Of a stretch of 19,049 nucleotides of DNA, positions 5,708 to 13,688 are shown in pieces (position 1 is the stretch's first letter; each line of letters begins with the position of its first letter). The stretch comes from Microbacteriaceae bacterium. Lineage in GTDB: Bacteria > Actinomycetota > Actinomycetes > Actinomycetales > Microbacteriaceae. Below the pieces are notes generated by a model, which searched no databases, was not told the origin of the DNA, and saw nothing but the letters and a program-made list of their open reading frames with translations. The position numbers and the translations under genes were made by a program. The stretch is taken from positions 1,292-20,340 of the forward strand of contig DMKW01000201.1 in the NCBI GenBank assembly GCA_003454135.1, read 5' to 3'.

Positions 5708-6318
5708 CCACGAACCTCGCCCTGGCCGAGCCGGCGCTGTCGCTGCCGGCCGGATCTCCTCGTGAGGCCGAGCAGCACCCGCGGCACATCGAGATCGTCA
5801 CGACCCGCAGCCAGCGCCGCGCACGTCCCCGGGTCGTCTATGCGCTCGTCGCTGTGGCCGGCCTCTTCGTGATCCTCATCTCCCAACTCCTGTTGAGCAT
5901 CGTTCTCTCCGACGGGTCGTACCAGATCTCGGCCCTGCAGGCCTCGCAAAAGGAACTGGCCCGCGACCAGCAGTCGCTCACCGAGAACCTGCGCGTTCTC
6001 GAGTCCCCGCAAAACCTCGCCGGCCGCGCCGAGCAGCTCGGAATGGTCTTGAACACGAGCGGTTACGGCTGGCTGCGGCTCTCCGACGGCTCGGTGCTCG
6101 CCGCACCGACGGCCGCCGACGCGGCCAGCACAATCGGCACCAACGGCAGCGCGCTCATCCCCAATACCCTGCTCACGCCGGAGATGCTCGCGAGCCAGGC
6201 GGCCGCGACGACCCCCGCAGGCGGAACGGCCGCGAGCGCTGGCGCGCCTGCCGGAACTGCGGCGACCGGTTCTGTAGCGTCGCCACCGGGAGCACTCCCG
6301 GCTCCGAACACCCACTGA
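5704..6318 (+). CDS. ftsL: Divisome protein FtsL-like
   Basis: This 204-residue bitopic membrane protein sits in the FtsL position between rsmH and ftsI. A cytoplasmic N-terminal tail of about 43 residues ends in basic residues (RSQRRARPR). One membrane helix follows (about 44-68), then a coiled-coil-like stretch (about 72-116, ALQASQKELARDQQSL and NLRVLESPQNLAGRAEQLGM). That matches the FtsL/DivIC family, which pairs with FtsB and FtsQ to recruit and activate FtsW and FtsI. The remaining C-terminal tail (about 135-204) is a low-complexity Ala/Gly/Thr/Pro extension, longer than in enterobacterial FtsL but common in actinobacteria. It starts by an ATGA overlap with rsmH, so it is probably translationally coupled. 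Primary sequence conservation is low in this family, so the call rests on topology and position. Confidence 0.85.
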   Translation: MTTNLALAEPALSLPAGSPREAEQHPRHIEIVTTRSQRRARPRVVYALVAVAGLFVILISQLLLSIVLSDGSYQISALQASQKELARDQQSLTENLRVLESPQNLAGRAEQLGMVLNTSGYGWLRLSDGSVLAAPTAADAASTIGTNGSALIPNTLLTPEMLASQAAATTPAGGTAASAGAPAGTAATGSVASPPGALPAPNTH

Positions 6319-6352
6319 CCAAGCGATCCGGCACGGCTCGAGAGGACAGCAC

Positions 6353-8107
6353 GTGAACTATCCCCGTCGAAGCCGTCGACGCCTCGTCCTGGCCATCGTC
6401 GTCTCCTTCGCGATCGTCGCCGTGTTCGCCGTGCGGCTCGTGGACATCCAGATCGTGCGCGCCGACGAGCTCAACAAGGACTCGCTCAGCCGACGGGCGA
6501 TCGCCGTGACGAGCTACGCCCCGCGCGGTGACATCGTCGATGCCAACGGCGTCATCCTCGCCTCGAGCGTCAACCGGTACTGGGTAACGGCGTCCCCCCG
6601 CAACGTCGGTTCCTTCGACCGGGTCGACAAGAACAAGGTCAAGACGACGGTGAGCGTGATGGATGCCGCGAACCAGATCGCCGGGGTCACGAAGCAAAAC
6701 CCCGCCACGGTCTATCTCACGCTCACGAAGGACCCGAACTCCAACTACACGGTCGTGACGAAGGACCTCGACACGGCCACCATGCGTGCGGTGCGCGCGC
6801 TCAAGATACCGTGGATCTACTTCGAGACGCACTCCAAACGCACCTACCCGAACGGGTCGGTGGCGGGCAATCTCATCGGCTTCGTCGGCACCGACGGACC
6901 GCAGGCGGGTCTCGAGGCGGCCGAGAATAAGTGCCTCTCGAGCACCAACGGCAGCATCAGCTACGAACAGGGCGCGGACGGCGTGCAGATTCCCGGCAGC
7001 ACGGTCACGACCAAGGCGGCCAAGCCGGGCGGCACGCTCAAGACCACGATCGACTACGACCTGCAGTGGTTCTCGCAGCAGGCGATCGCCGAACAGGCCA
7101 TGGCGATCGGCGCCAAGTCCGCCACCGTGAGCGTGACGCGCATCAAAGACGGCCACCTCATGGCTCTCGCCGACTGGCCGTCCGTCGATCCCAACGACGT
7201 CAACGGAACCCCGGTTGAGAACCTCGGCGCCCTCTCGTTCAGCACCCCGTACGAGCCCGGATCGACCTTCAAGGCGATGACCGCGGCGATGCTCATCGAC
7301 AGTGGTACGGCCAACCCGCTCACGCAGGCGACCGTCCCCGCCCGCTGGACCACGCCCGAGGGAGGCTTCATCCGCGATGCCACCGGCCACCCCACCGAGC
7401 GGCTCACTCTCACCGGCGTGCTCCAGCAGTCATCCAACGTCGGAATCTCGATGATCGGCTCTCGCCTCGCGCCGTCGGTGCGCTACGACTACATGCGCAA
7501 GTTCGGGCTCGGCGAGAAGACCGCCATCAACATGGGCGGAGAACAGTCGGCCGGCATCCTCGCCAAGACCTGGGACGACCAGACCAAGTACAACGTGATG
7601 TATGGGCAGGGCGTGTCGGCAACCGCCGTGCAGATGGCCGGCATCTACCAGACCATCGGCAACAACGGGGTGCGCCTTCCGCTCACCCTCGTCGAGGGCT
7701 GCCAGCAGGCGGACGGCACGATGACCGACGTTCCGTCGACGACCGGCGTGCGGGTCGTCTCCGACCAGGCGGCGAAGACCGTCGTCAACATGCTCGAGAG
7801 CGTCGTGACGGGCGGCGAGCTCTCCAAGTCGCTCAAGATCGCCGGCTACCGAGTCGCAGCGAAGAGTGGAACGGCCGAGGTTGCGGTCAACGGTCGGTAC
7901 ACCGGTGACCGCGTCGTGTCGGTCGCGGGCCTCGCGCCAGCCGAAGACCCGCAATACGCAGTGATCGTCACTTTCACGAAGCCAGCTATTATGAAAAGCT
8001 CCGCTGCGGCGGCGCCGACGTTCCACAAGATCATGAGCGAGGTACTCACGAAGTACCGGGTTCCTCCGTCGACGACACCATCCACCAGCCCAGCCACAAC
8101 CTGGTGA
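6353..8107 (+). CDS. ftsI: Septal peptidoglycan transpeptidase, class B penicillin-binding protein (FtsI/PBP3)
   Basis: This 584-residue membrane-anchored DD-transpeptidase cross-links septal peptidoglycan as partner of FtsW. A short basic N-terminus and one membrane helix (about 11-29) precede the dimerisation domain, which includes APRGDIVDANG (56-66). The penicillin-binding domain holds the three catalytic motifs: STFK (304-307, nucleophile S304 and K307), SSN (360-362) and KSGT (504-507). The last has Ser where many relatives have Thr; KSG is an accepted variant, seen for example in Pseudomonas PBP3. No PASTA domain is present, and the C-terminus ends in a Thr/Ser/Pro-rich tail. The GTG start at 6353 is preceded by AGAGGA at 6341-6346. 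It lies 34 nt after ftsL and 31 nt before murE. Confidence 0.96.
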   Translation: MNYPRRSRRRLVLAIVVSFAIVAVFAVRLVDIQIVRADELNKDSLSRRAIAVTSYAPRGDIVDANGVILASSVNRYWVTASPRNVGSFDRVDKNKVKTTVSVMDAANQIAGVTKQNPATVYLTLTKDPNSNYTVVTKDLDTATMRAVRALKIPWIYFETHSKRTYPNGSVAGNLIGFVGTDGPQAGLEAAENKCLSSTNGSISYEQGADGVQIPGSTVTTKAAKPGGTLKTTIDYDLQWFSQQAIAEQAMAIGAKSATVSVTRIKDGHLMALADWPSVDPNDVNGTPVENLGALSFSTPYEPGSTFKAMTAAMLIDSGTANPLTQATVPARWTTPEGGFIRDATGHPTERLTLTGVLQQSSNVGISMIGSRLAPSVRYDYMRKFGLGEKTAINMGGEQSAGILAKTWDDQTKYNVMYGQGVSATAVQMAGIYQTIGNNGVRLPLTLVEGCQQADGTMTDVPSTTGVRVVSDQAAKTVVNMLESVVTGGELSKSLKIAGYRVAAKSGTAEVAVNGRYTGDRVVSVAGLAPAEDPQYAVIVTFTKPAIMKSSAAAAPTFHKIMSEVLTKYRVPPSTTPSTSPATTW

Positions 8108-8138
8108 GGCAACGCAATTCAGCAAGAGAGGGGACGCC

Positions 8139-9680
8139 TTGACCTCACGGATTCCCCCGGTTCTCCGGCCGGAACATCCGCTAGCCAGGCCTCTCTCCGG
8201 ACTCGTCGCCGAGTTCGGGCTCGAGTACGTGGGTTCCCTCGACGGCGTCGAGATCACCGGCGTCACTCTCAGGAGCACCGAGGTAGAGCCCGGCGACCTG
8301 TACGTGGGCATCCAGGGCCTGCACAGCCATGGCGCGGCGTACGCGACGCTCGCAGCGGAGAGCGGCGCGGTAGCCATGCTCACCGACCGCGCGGGCGCGG
8401 CGATGGCCGCCGATAGCGGCCTGCCCATCGTGATCGTCGATTCGCCGCGCGCGGCCCTCGGCGATGTGTCGGCGTGGGCCTACCGCACGAACGATCACCC
8501 GCCGCTCCTGCTCGGCGTCACGGGCACGAACGGCAAGACCTCCGTCGCCTACCTCGTCGAGGCGATCCTCAAGCAGCTCGGGCTTGTGACCGGCCTCAGC
8601 TCGACCGCCGAACGCCACATCGGCGACCTCACGGTCGTCAGCCGCCTCACGACGCCCGAGGCGAGCGAGATGCACGCCCTGCTGGCCCGGATGCGGGAGA
8701 GCGAGGTGCGCGCCGTGGTGGTCGAGGTGAGCGCCCAGGCCCTCACGAGCAACCGCGTGGACGGCCTGGTCTTCGACGTCGTCGCCTTCACCAACCTCAG
8801 CCACGACCACCTGGACGACTACGCGACCATGGAGGACTACTTCGTCGCCAAGCTCGCCTTCTTCGAGCCCGAGCGCGGAAAGCGCGGCGTCGTCTCCCTC
8901 GATACCCCGTGGGGCGCCCGCGTCGTCGAGGGCTCGCACATTCCGGTGACCGCGATCAGCGCGACGCCTGGCATCGTGGGGGAGTGGAACGTCGAGATTC
9001 TGGACGAGAGGGCCGCGTACACCGAGTTTCGCCTCACCGGGCCGGAAAACCGGTCGCTCGTCACGCGCGTTCCGGTGATCGGCTGGCACATGGCGGCCAA
9101 CGCCGGGCTCGCGATCGTCATGCTCGTCGAGGCCGGCTTCGAACTCGAGGCAATCGGGCAGGCGATCGAGGGCGGCATCGAGGCATATCTGCCTGGTCGC
9201 ACCGAGCTGGTCTCGGGGGAGCGCGGGCCGTCGGTCTACGTCGACTTCGGACACAGCCCCGACGCCTTCCTCAGAACCCTCGCGGCCGTGCGCAAGGTCA
9301 CGCCCGGCAAGGTCATCATGGTGTTCGGCGCCGACGGTGACCGCGACGCGACCAAACGGCACGAGATGGGGCGCGTCGCTTCCGAGGGCTCGGACATCCT
9401 CGTGATCACCGACCACCACCCGCGTTTCGAAAACCCGGAGTCCATTCGCGCGACGCTCGTCGAGGGAGCGAACCTCGCCGAGCACCAGGCGGAGTTGCAC
9501 GTGGTGAGCCCGCCCGAGAGGGCCATCCGCTTCGCGGTGTCTCTCGCCGGGGAGGGCGACTCCATCGTGTGGGCCGGCCCCGGCCACCAGGACTACCGCG
9601 ACATCCGTGGCGAGCGCACGCCGTATTCGGCGCGCGCCGAGGCCCGCGACGCCCTGCGTGAAGCGGGCTGGTCGGAATGA
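8139..9680 (+). CDS. murE: UDP-MurNAc-tripeptide synthetase MurE
   Basis: This 513-residue cytoplasmic ATP-dependent ligase adds the third stem residue to UDP-MurNAc-L-Ala-D-Glu. Visible are the P-loop GVTGTNGKTS (126-135), the TTPEA loop (171-175), EVSAQAL (196-202), the FTNLSHDHLDDY segment (217-228), a probable carbamylated lysine in FVAKLAFF (K238), VDFGHSPDA (368-376), GADGDRDATKR (397-407) and the closing PGHQDYRDIRGERTPYS. The amino-acid-specificity loop reads DHHPRFENP (425-433) instead of the DNPR expected for meso-diaminopimelate enzymes, so the added residue is probably not meso-DAP (see findings). The start is TTG at 8139, preceded by AGAGAGGGGA 4 nt upstream; no better start is present. 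Its stop overlaps the murF start as ATGA. Confidence 0.95.
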   Translation: MTSRIPPVLRPEHPLARPLSGLVAEFGLEYVGSLDGVEITGVTLRSTEVEPGDLYVGIQGLHSHGAAYATLAAESGAVAMLTDRAGAAMAADSGLPIVIVDSPRAALGDVSAWAYRTNDHPPLLLGVTGTNGKTSVAYLVEAILKQLGLVTGLSSTAERHIGDLTVVSRLTTPEASEMHALLARMRESEVRAVVVEVSAQALTSNRVDGLVFDVVAFTNLSHDHLDDYATMEDYFVAKLAFFEPERGKRGVVSLDTPWGARVVEGSHIPVTAISATPGIVGEWNVEILDERAAYTEFRLTGPENRSLVTRVPVIGWHMAANAGLAIVMLVEAGFELEAIGQAIEGGIEAYLPGRTELVSGERGPSVYVDFGHSPDAFLRTLAAVRKVTPGKVIMVFGADGDRDATKRHEMGRVASEGSDILVITDHHPRFENPESIRATLVEGANLAEHQAELHVVSPPERAIRFAVSLAGEGDSIVWAGPGHQDYRDIRGERTPYSARAEARDALREAGWSE

Positions 9681-11080
9681 TCGCCATGACACCCGCGGAG
9701 ATCGCCGCGGCCGTCGGCGGCGTTCTCGAGCCAGCGCCCGGCGTCGAACTCGCCTCGGTCTCCGGCGCGGCGCAGACCGATTCCCGCCTCGTCGAGCCCG
9801 GCTCCCTCTTTTTCGCGCTGCGGGGGGAGACGACCGACGGTCACCTGTTCGCTCCCGCCGCCGTGGAGAACGGCGCCGTGCTGCTGATCGTCGAGCGCAA
9901 GCTCGACCTGCCCGTGACCCAGATCGTGGTGCAGGACAGCCTCGACGCCCTCGCGGATCTCGCCAAGACCGTCGTGGCCGCCGTGCGCGCCGGCGGTGGT
10001 CTCCGGGTGGTCGGCATCACGGGGTCGAACGGCAAGACCACCACCAAGAACATGCTGCGGGCCGTGCTCTCCGCGGTCGGACCGACCGTCGCACCGCGCG
10101 GATCGTTCAACAACCACGTCGGCGCACCGCTCTCGATGCTCTCGCTCGAGCGCGACACCCGGTTCCTCGTCGTGGAGATGGGAGCGAGCGGTGTCGGCGA
10201 AATTGCGAGGACCGTCGGGATCGCCAAGCCGGACATCGCGGTCGTGCTCAAGGTGGGTCTCGCGCACAGCGGCGAGTTCGGCGGCATCGAGGCGACCCAG
10301 CGCGCCAAGGCCGAGATCGTGACCGAACTGCCCCCCGAGGCCGTCGCCGTGCTCAACGCCGACGACGAGCGGGTGGCCGCCATGGCTGCGCTCACGCGGG
10401 CGCGCCCGGTGTGGTTCGGACTGGATGCCCGGGCCGAGGTGCGCGCGGACGACCTGCGCGCCACGGCATCGGGCACCCGCTTCACGCTCATCACCCCGGA
10501 GCTGCGCACCGAGGTGTCGCTACGGATTCTCGGAGAACACCACGTGATGAACGCGCTCGCGACCCTCGCCGTCGCGCGGGAGCTCGGCATCCCGCTCGAA
10601 GGGGCGATAGAGTCCCTCGAGGCCGTCGAGCGGGCCGAGCGCTGGCGCATGGAACTCCTCCGTCGCTCCGACGGCATCGTCGTGATCAACGACGCATACA
10701 ACGCGAGTCCCGACTCGATGTCCGCGGCACTCAAGACCCTCGCCCAGATCATCGAGCCCGGCCAGCGGTCGATCGCCGTGCTCGGCGAAATGGCCGAACT
10801 GGGGGACGAGGCCAACGAAGAGCACGACCGCATCGGCCGTCTCGTCGTTCGCCTCAACATCCAGAAGCTCGTCGTCGTCGGCCACGGTGCCCGCCACATT
10901 CACAACGCGGCAGGCCTCGAGGGTTCCTGGGACGGTGAGTCAGTGCTCGTCGGCTCGACCGAGGAGGCTTACGATCTGGTGAACCACGATTTGAGAGCCG
11001 GTGACGTTGTGCTCGTGAAGTCGTCCAACTCGGCCGGTCTGCGCTGGCTCGGCGATCGTCTCGGCGAGGTGCCTGCGTGA
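9677..11080 (+). CDS. murF: UDP-MurNAc-tripeptide-D-Ala-D-Ala ligase MurF
   Basis: This 467-residue cytoplasmic Mur ligase attaches the D-Ala-D-Ala dipeptide to finish the UDP-MurNAc-pentapeptide. It shows the N-terminal substrate domain with DSRLVEPGSLFFALRGETTDGH (split around 35-56), the P-loop GITGSNGKTTTKN (113-125), the SFNNHVGAPLSML segment typical of MurF, the EMGASGVGEI motif, and a C-terminal domain with VINDAYNASPDSM. Length is usual for the family. The ATG at 9677 overlaps the murE stop (ATGA); an in-frame ATG at 9686 is a possible alternative. The stop overlaps the mraY GTG (GTGA). Confidence 0.96.
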   Translation: MIAMTPAEIAAAVGGVLEPAPGVELASVSGAAQTDSRLVEPGSLFFALRGETTDGHLFAPAAVENGAVLLIVERKLDLPVTQIVVQDSLDALADLAKTVVAAVRAGGGLRVVGITGSNGKTTTKNMLRAVLSAVGPTVAPRGSFNNHVGAPLSMLSLERDTRFLVVEMGASGVGEIARTVGIAKPDIAVVLKVGLAHSGEFGGIEATQRAKAEIVTELPPEAVAVLNADDERVAAMAALTRARPVWFGLDARAEVRADDLRATASGTRFTLITPELRTEVSLRILGEHHVMNALATLAVARELGIPLEGAIESLEAVERAERWRMELLRRSDGIVVINDAYNASPDSMSAALKTLAQIIEPGQRSIAVLGEMAELGDEANEEHDRIGRLVVRLNIQKLVVVGHGARHIHNAAGLEGSWDGESVLVGSTEEAYDLVNHDLRAGDVVLVKSSNSAGLRWLGDRLGEVPA

Positions 11081-12183
11081 TCGCGCTCCTCGTCGGCGCC
11101 GGCGTCTCGATGGTGTTCACGCTGCTGCTGACCCCGCTCTTCGCACGCACGTTCCGTCGCCTCAACCTGGGCCAGTTCATCCGGGCCGACACGCCGACGA
11201 CCCACGTCATCAAGCGCGGCACGCCGTCCATGGGCGGAATCGTCTTCATCACGGCGACGATCGTGGGCTATTTCGTCGGGCACCTTGCGGCGCGGGACTC
11301 CGTTTCCGGCGTCGGGCTGCTCGTTCTCGCCATGATGGGCGGACTCGGGCTCATCGGTTTCCTTGACGACTTTCTCAAGGTCAAGCGGCAGAACAGCCTC
11401 GGCCTGGCCGGCTGGTACAAGATCCTCGGCACCGTCATCGTCGCGATCGTGTTTGCGATCATCGCCCTCACCTACCGGGATGCGAACCACCGCACGCCAG
11501 CATCGACCGCCATCTCGTTCGTGCGCGACCTCGACTTCAACTTCGTGAAGATCTTCGGCGTCACGGCCGGCGTCATCATCTTCGTGGCTTGGGTGGTGCT
11601 CATCACCACGAGCGTGTCCAACGCGGTCAACCTCACCGACGGGCTCGACGGGCTCGCGGCCGGTTCATCGATCTTCGCGATCGGGTCGTACGTGATCATC
11701 GGCTTCTGGCAGTCCAACCAGTCCTGCTTCAGCGCCACCATCGACCAGGACAACCTGTTCAAGTGCTACAACGTCTCCCGCCCGCTCGACCTCGCCGTCG
11801 TCGCCGCGTGCATCGCGGGGTCGCTCGTCGGATTCCTCTGGTGGAATACGTCGCCGGCGCAGATCATGATGGGCGACACCGGCTCGTTCGCGCTCGGCGG
11901 CGCTCTCGCGGCCCTCGCCATCCTGTCCCGCACCGAACTGCTGCTCGTGCTCATCGGCGGCCTCTTCCTCGTGGTCACCGGCCAGGTGATCATCCAGCGC
12001 ATCTACTTCAAGCTCACCAAGGGAAAACGCATCTGGCGGGCCAGCCCACTGCACCATCACTTCGAAATGAAGGGGTGGGCCGAGATCACGATCGTCGTGC
12101 GCTTCTGGGTGATCTCCGGTCTCTTCGTCGCGCTCGGGGTGGGGATCTTCTATCTCGAGTGGGTCTCCCGGGTAGTGGGCTGA
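11077..12183 (+). CDS. mraY: Phospho-N-acetylmuramoyl-pentapeptide-transferase MraY
   Basis: This 368-residue polytopic membrane enzyme transfers phospho-MurNAc-pentapeptide to undecaprenyl phosphate to form lipid I. About ten hydrophobic segments are visible. Family motifs are TPSMGG (49-54), the aspartate pair FLDDFLKV (95-102, D97 and D98), NLTDGLDGLAAG (185-196), MMGDTGSFALGG (264-275, D267), and the histidine motif SPLHHHFEMKGW (323-334). Together these make the complete MraY active site. An extracytoplasmic insertion around 212-232 contains two cysteines (C217 and C230). The start is GTG at 11077, overlapping murF by 4 nt with no separate Shine-Dalgarno sequence, so expression is probably coupled. 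Its stop and the murD start share one base (TGATG). Confidence 0.97.
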   Translation: MIALLVGAGVSMVFTLLLTPLFARTFRRLNLGQFIRADTPTTHVIKRGTPSMGGIVFITATIVGYFVGHLAARDSVSGVGLLVLAMMGGLGLIGFLDDFLKVKRQNSLGLAGWYKILGTVIVAIVFAIIALTYRDANHRTPASTAISFVRDLDFNFVKIFGVTAGVIIFVAWVVLITTSVSNAVNLTDGLDGLAAGSSIFAIGSYVIIGFWQSNQSCFSATIDQDNLFKCYNVSRPLDLAVVAACIAGSLVGFLWWNTSPAQIMMGDTGSFALGGALAALAILSRTELLLVLIGGLFLVVTGQVIIQRIYFKLTKGKRIWRASPLHHHFEMKGWAEITIVVRFWVISGLFVALGVGIFYLEWVSRVVG

Positions 12184-13688
12184 TGCGGAGCGTCGACGAG
12201 ATTGCCGCTCTCACGAGCTGGCACGCCGACTGGGCCGGACTGCGGGTGATCGTGCTCGGGCTCGGTGTCACGGGCTTCTCGGTCGCCGACACGCTCGTCG
12301 AGCTCGGCGCAGAACTCACGGTGCTCGCGAGCCGCGCCGACGAGGAGATCGCCGACCTGCTCGACGTGATCGGAGTCGGCCTCGTGCGCGACGGGTTCGA
12401 CGACGCATTCGACGACTTCGCCCCGGAACTCGTGATCGTGTCTCCCGGGTTCGCGCCGCACCACCCGCTCGTGCAGCGGGCGACCTCGCGCGGCATCCCA
12501 CTGTGGGGCGACGTCGAGCTCGCCTGGCGCCTGCGGGACAAGACAGGCAAGACGGCCGAGTGGATCGCGGTCACCGGCACCAACGGCAAGACCACGACGG
12601 TGCAACTCGCGACGGCGATGATTGCGGCGAGCGGAAAACGGGTCGTGGCGTGCGGCAACGTCGGCGTTCCCGTGCTCGACGCCGTTCGCGACCCGATCGG
12701 TTTCGATGTGCTCGTCGTCGAGCTTTCGAGCTTTCAACTGCACTACCTGGACAGCATGTCGGCATGGGCGAGCGTGTGCCTCAACGTCGCCGAGGATCAC
12801 CTCGACTGGCACGGATCGCCCGAGGCGTACCGCACGGCGAAGGCGAAGGTCTACGAGAGAACCGCCGTCGCGTGCGTCTACAACCTCGAGGACGCCGCGA
12901 CGCGCGAGATGGTCGAACGTGCCGAGGTCGTCGAGGGCTGCCGGGCCATCGGATTCGGGCTCGGCCTCCCCGGTCCGAGCGACCTCGGAATCGTGGACGA
13001 CATCGTGGTGGACCGGGCCTTCCTCGACGATCGGCACAGGTCCGCGATCGAGTTGACCACGATCGTCGAGCTCGAGGCCGTGGGGCTCGGCTCGCCGCAC
13101 ATGGTCGCCAACGTGCTCGCCGCCGCGGCGCTCGCGAGATCCATCGGCGTCGAGCCCCACGTGATCCGCCTCGCCCTGCGTGCCTTCCGGCTCGACCACC
13201 ACCGCACCGAGACCGTGGCCCTGGCCGACGGCGTCCGCTGGGTGAACGATTCGAAGGCTACGAACCCGCACGCGGCTGCCGCCGCGCTCGAGTCGTTCGA
13301 CTCCGTCGTGTGGGTTGTCGGTGGACTGCTCAAGGGAGTGGATGTGAGCGACCTCGTCGCGGCGAACGCCCCCCGACTGCGCGCCGCCATCGTGATCGGC
13401 GTCGACCGGCACGCGGTCGTGGACGCGTTCGCGCGACACGCGCCCGAAACGCCGCTATTCGAGGTCGACACGACTGACACTAAAGAGGTAATGCCGACGG
13501 TCGTGAGGCTGTCGGCTGCGGTCGCGCGCAGCGGGGACACGGTGCTGCTCGCTCCAGCGGCCGCATCGATGGACCAGTTCACCGATTACGCGGACCGGGG
13601 GAACCGATTCGCCGCCGCGGTGCACGAGATGTTGGGAGGCGGGGCCGATGACGACGAGCCTCCCGCGACCTCGATCGACGAACTCTAG
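12183..13688 (+). CDS. murD: UDP-MurNAc-L-alanine--D-glutamate ligase MurD
   Basis: This 501-residue cytoplasmic Mur ligase adds D-Glu to UDP-MurNAc-L-Ala. It has a Rossmann-type N-terminal domain (VIVLGLGVTGFSVADTL, 22-38), the P-loop VTGTNGKTTTV (130-140), the ELSSFQLHYL segment, LNVAEDHLDWH, and a C-terminal domain with the WVNDSKATNPHAAAAAL motif and a VWVVGG strand. The glycine-rich and acidic tail (GGGADDDEPPATSIDEL) extends past the usual end. The ATG at 12183 overlaps the mraY stop by one base. Its last 41 nt overlap the start of ftsW in another frame. Confidence 0.96.
   Translation: MRSVDEIAALTSWHADWAGLRVIVLGLGVTGFSVADTLVELGAELTVLASRADEEIADLLDVIGVGLVRDGFDDAFDDFAPELVIVSPGFAPHHPLVQRATSRGIPLWGDVELAWRLRDKTGKTAEWIAVTGTNGKTTTVQLATAMIAASGKRVVACGNVGVPVLDAVRDPIGFDVLVVELSSFQLHYLDSMSAWASVCLNVAEDHLDWHGSPEAYRTAKAKVYERTAVACVYNLEDAATREMVERAEVVEGCRAIGFGLGLPGPSDLGIVDDIVVDRAFLDDRHRSAIELTTIVELEAVGLGSPHMVANVLAAAALARSIGVEPHVIRLALRAFRLDHHRTETVALADGVRWVNDSKATNPHAAAAALESFDSVVWVVGGLLKGVDVSDLVAANAPRLRAAIVIGVDRHAVVDAFARHAPETPLFEVDTTDTKEVMPTVVRLSAAVARSGDTVLLAPAAASMDQFTDYADRGNRFAAAVHEMLGGGADDDEPPATSIDEL

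Noticed and set aside
8181..9692. 503-codon minus-strand open frame opposite murE
   Set aside because: Antisense shadow of a well-conserved MurE; composition is dominated by Arg, Gly, Val, Asp and His with no motif.
11589..12182. Open frame upstream of murD inside mraY
   Set aside because: It is a shifted reading of mraY with Arg/Pro-rich composition. The MurD fold begins after the ATG at 12183.
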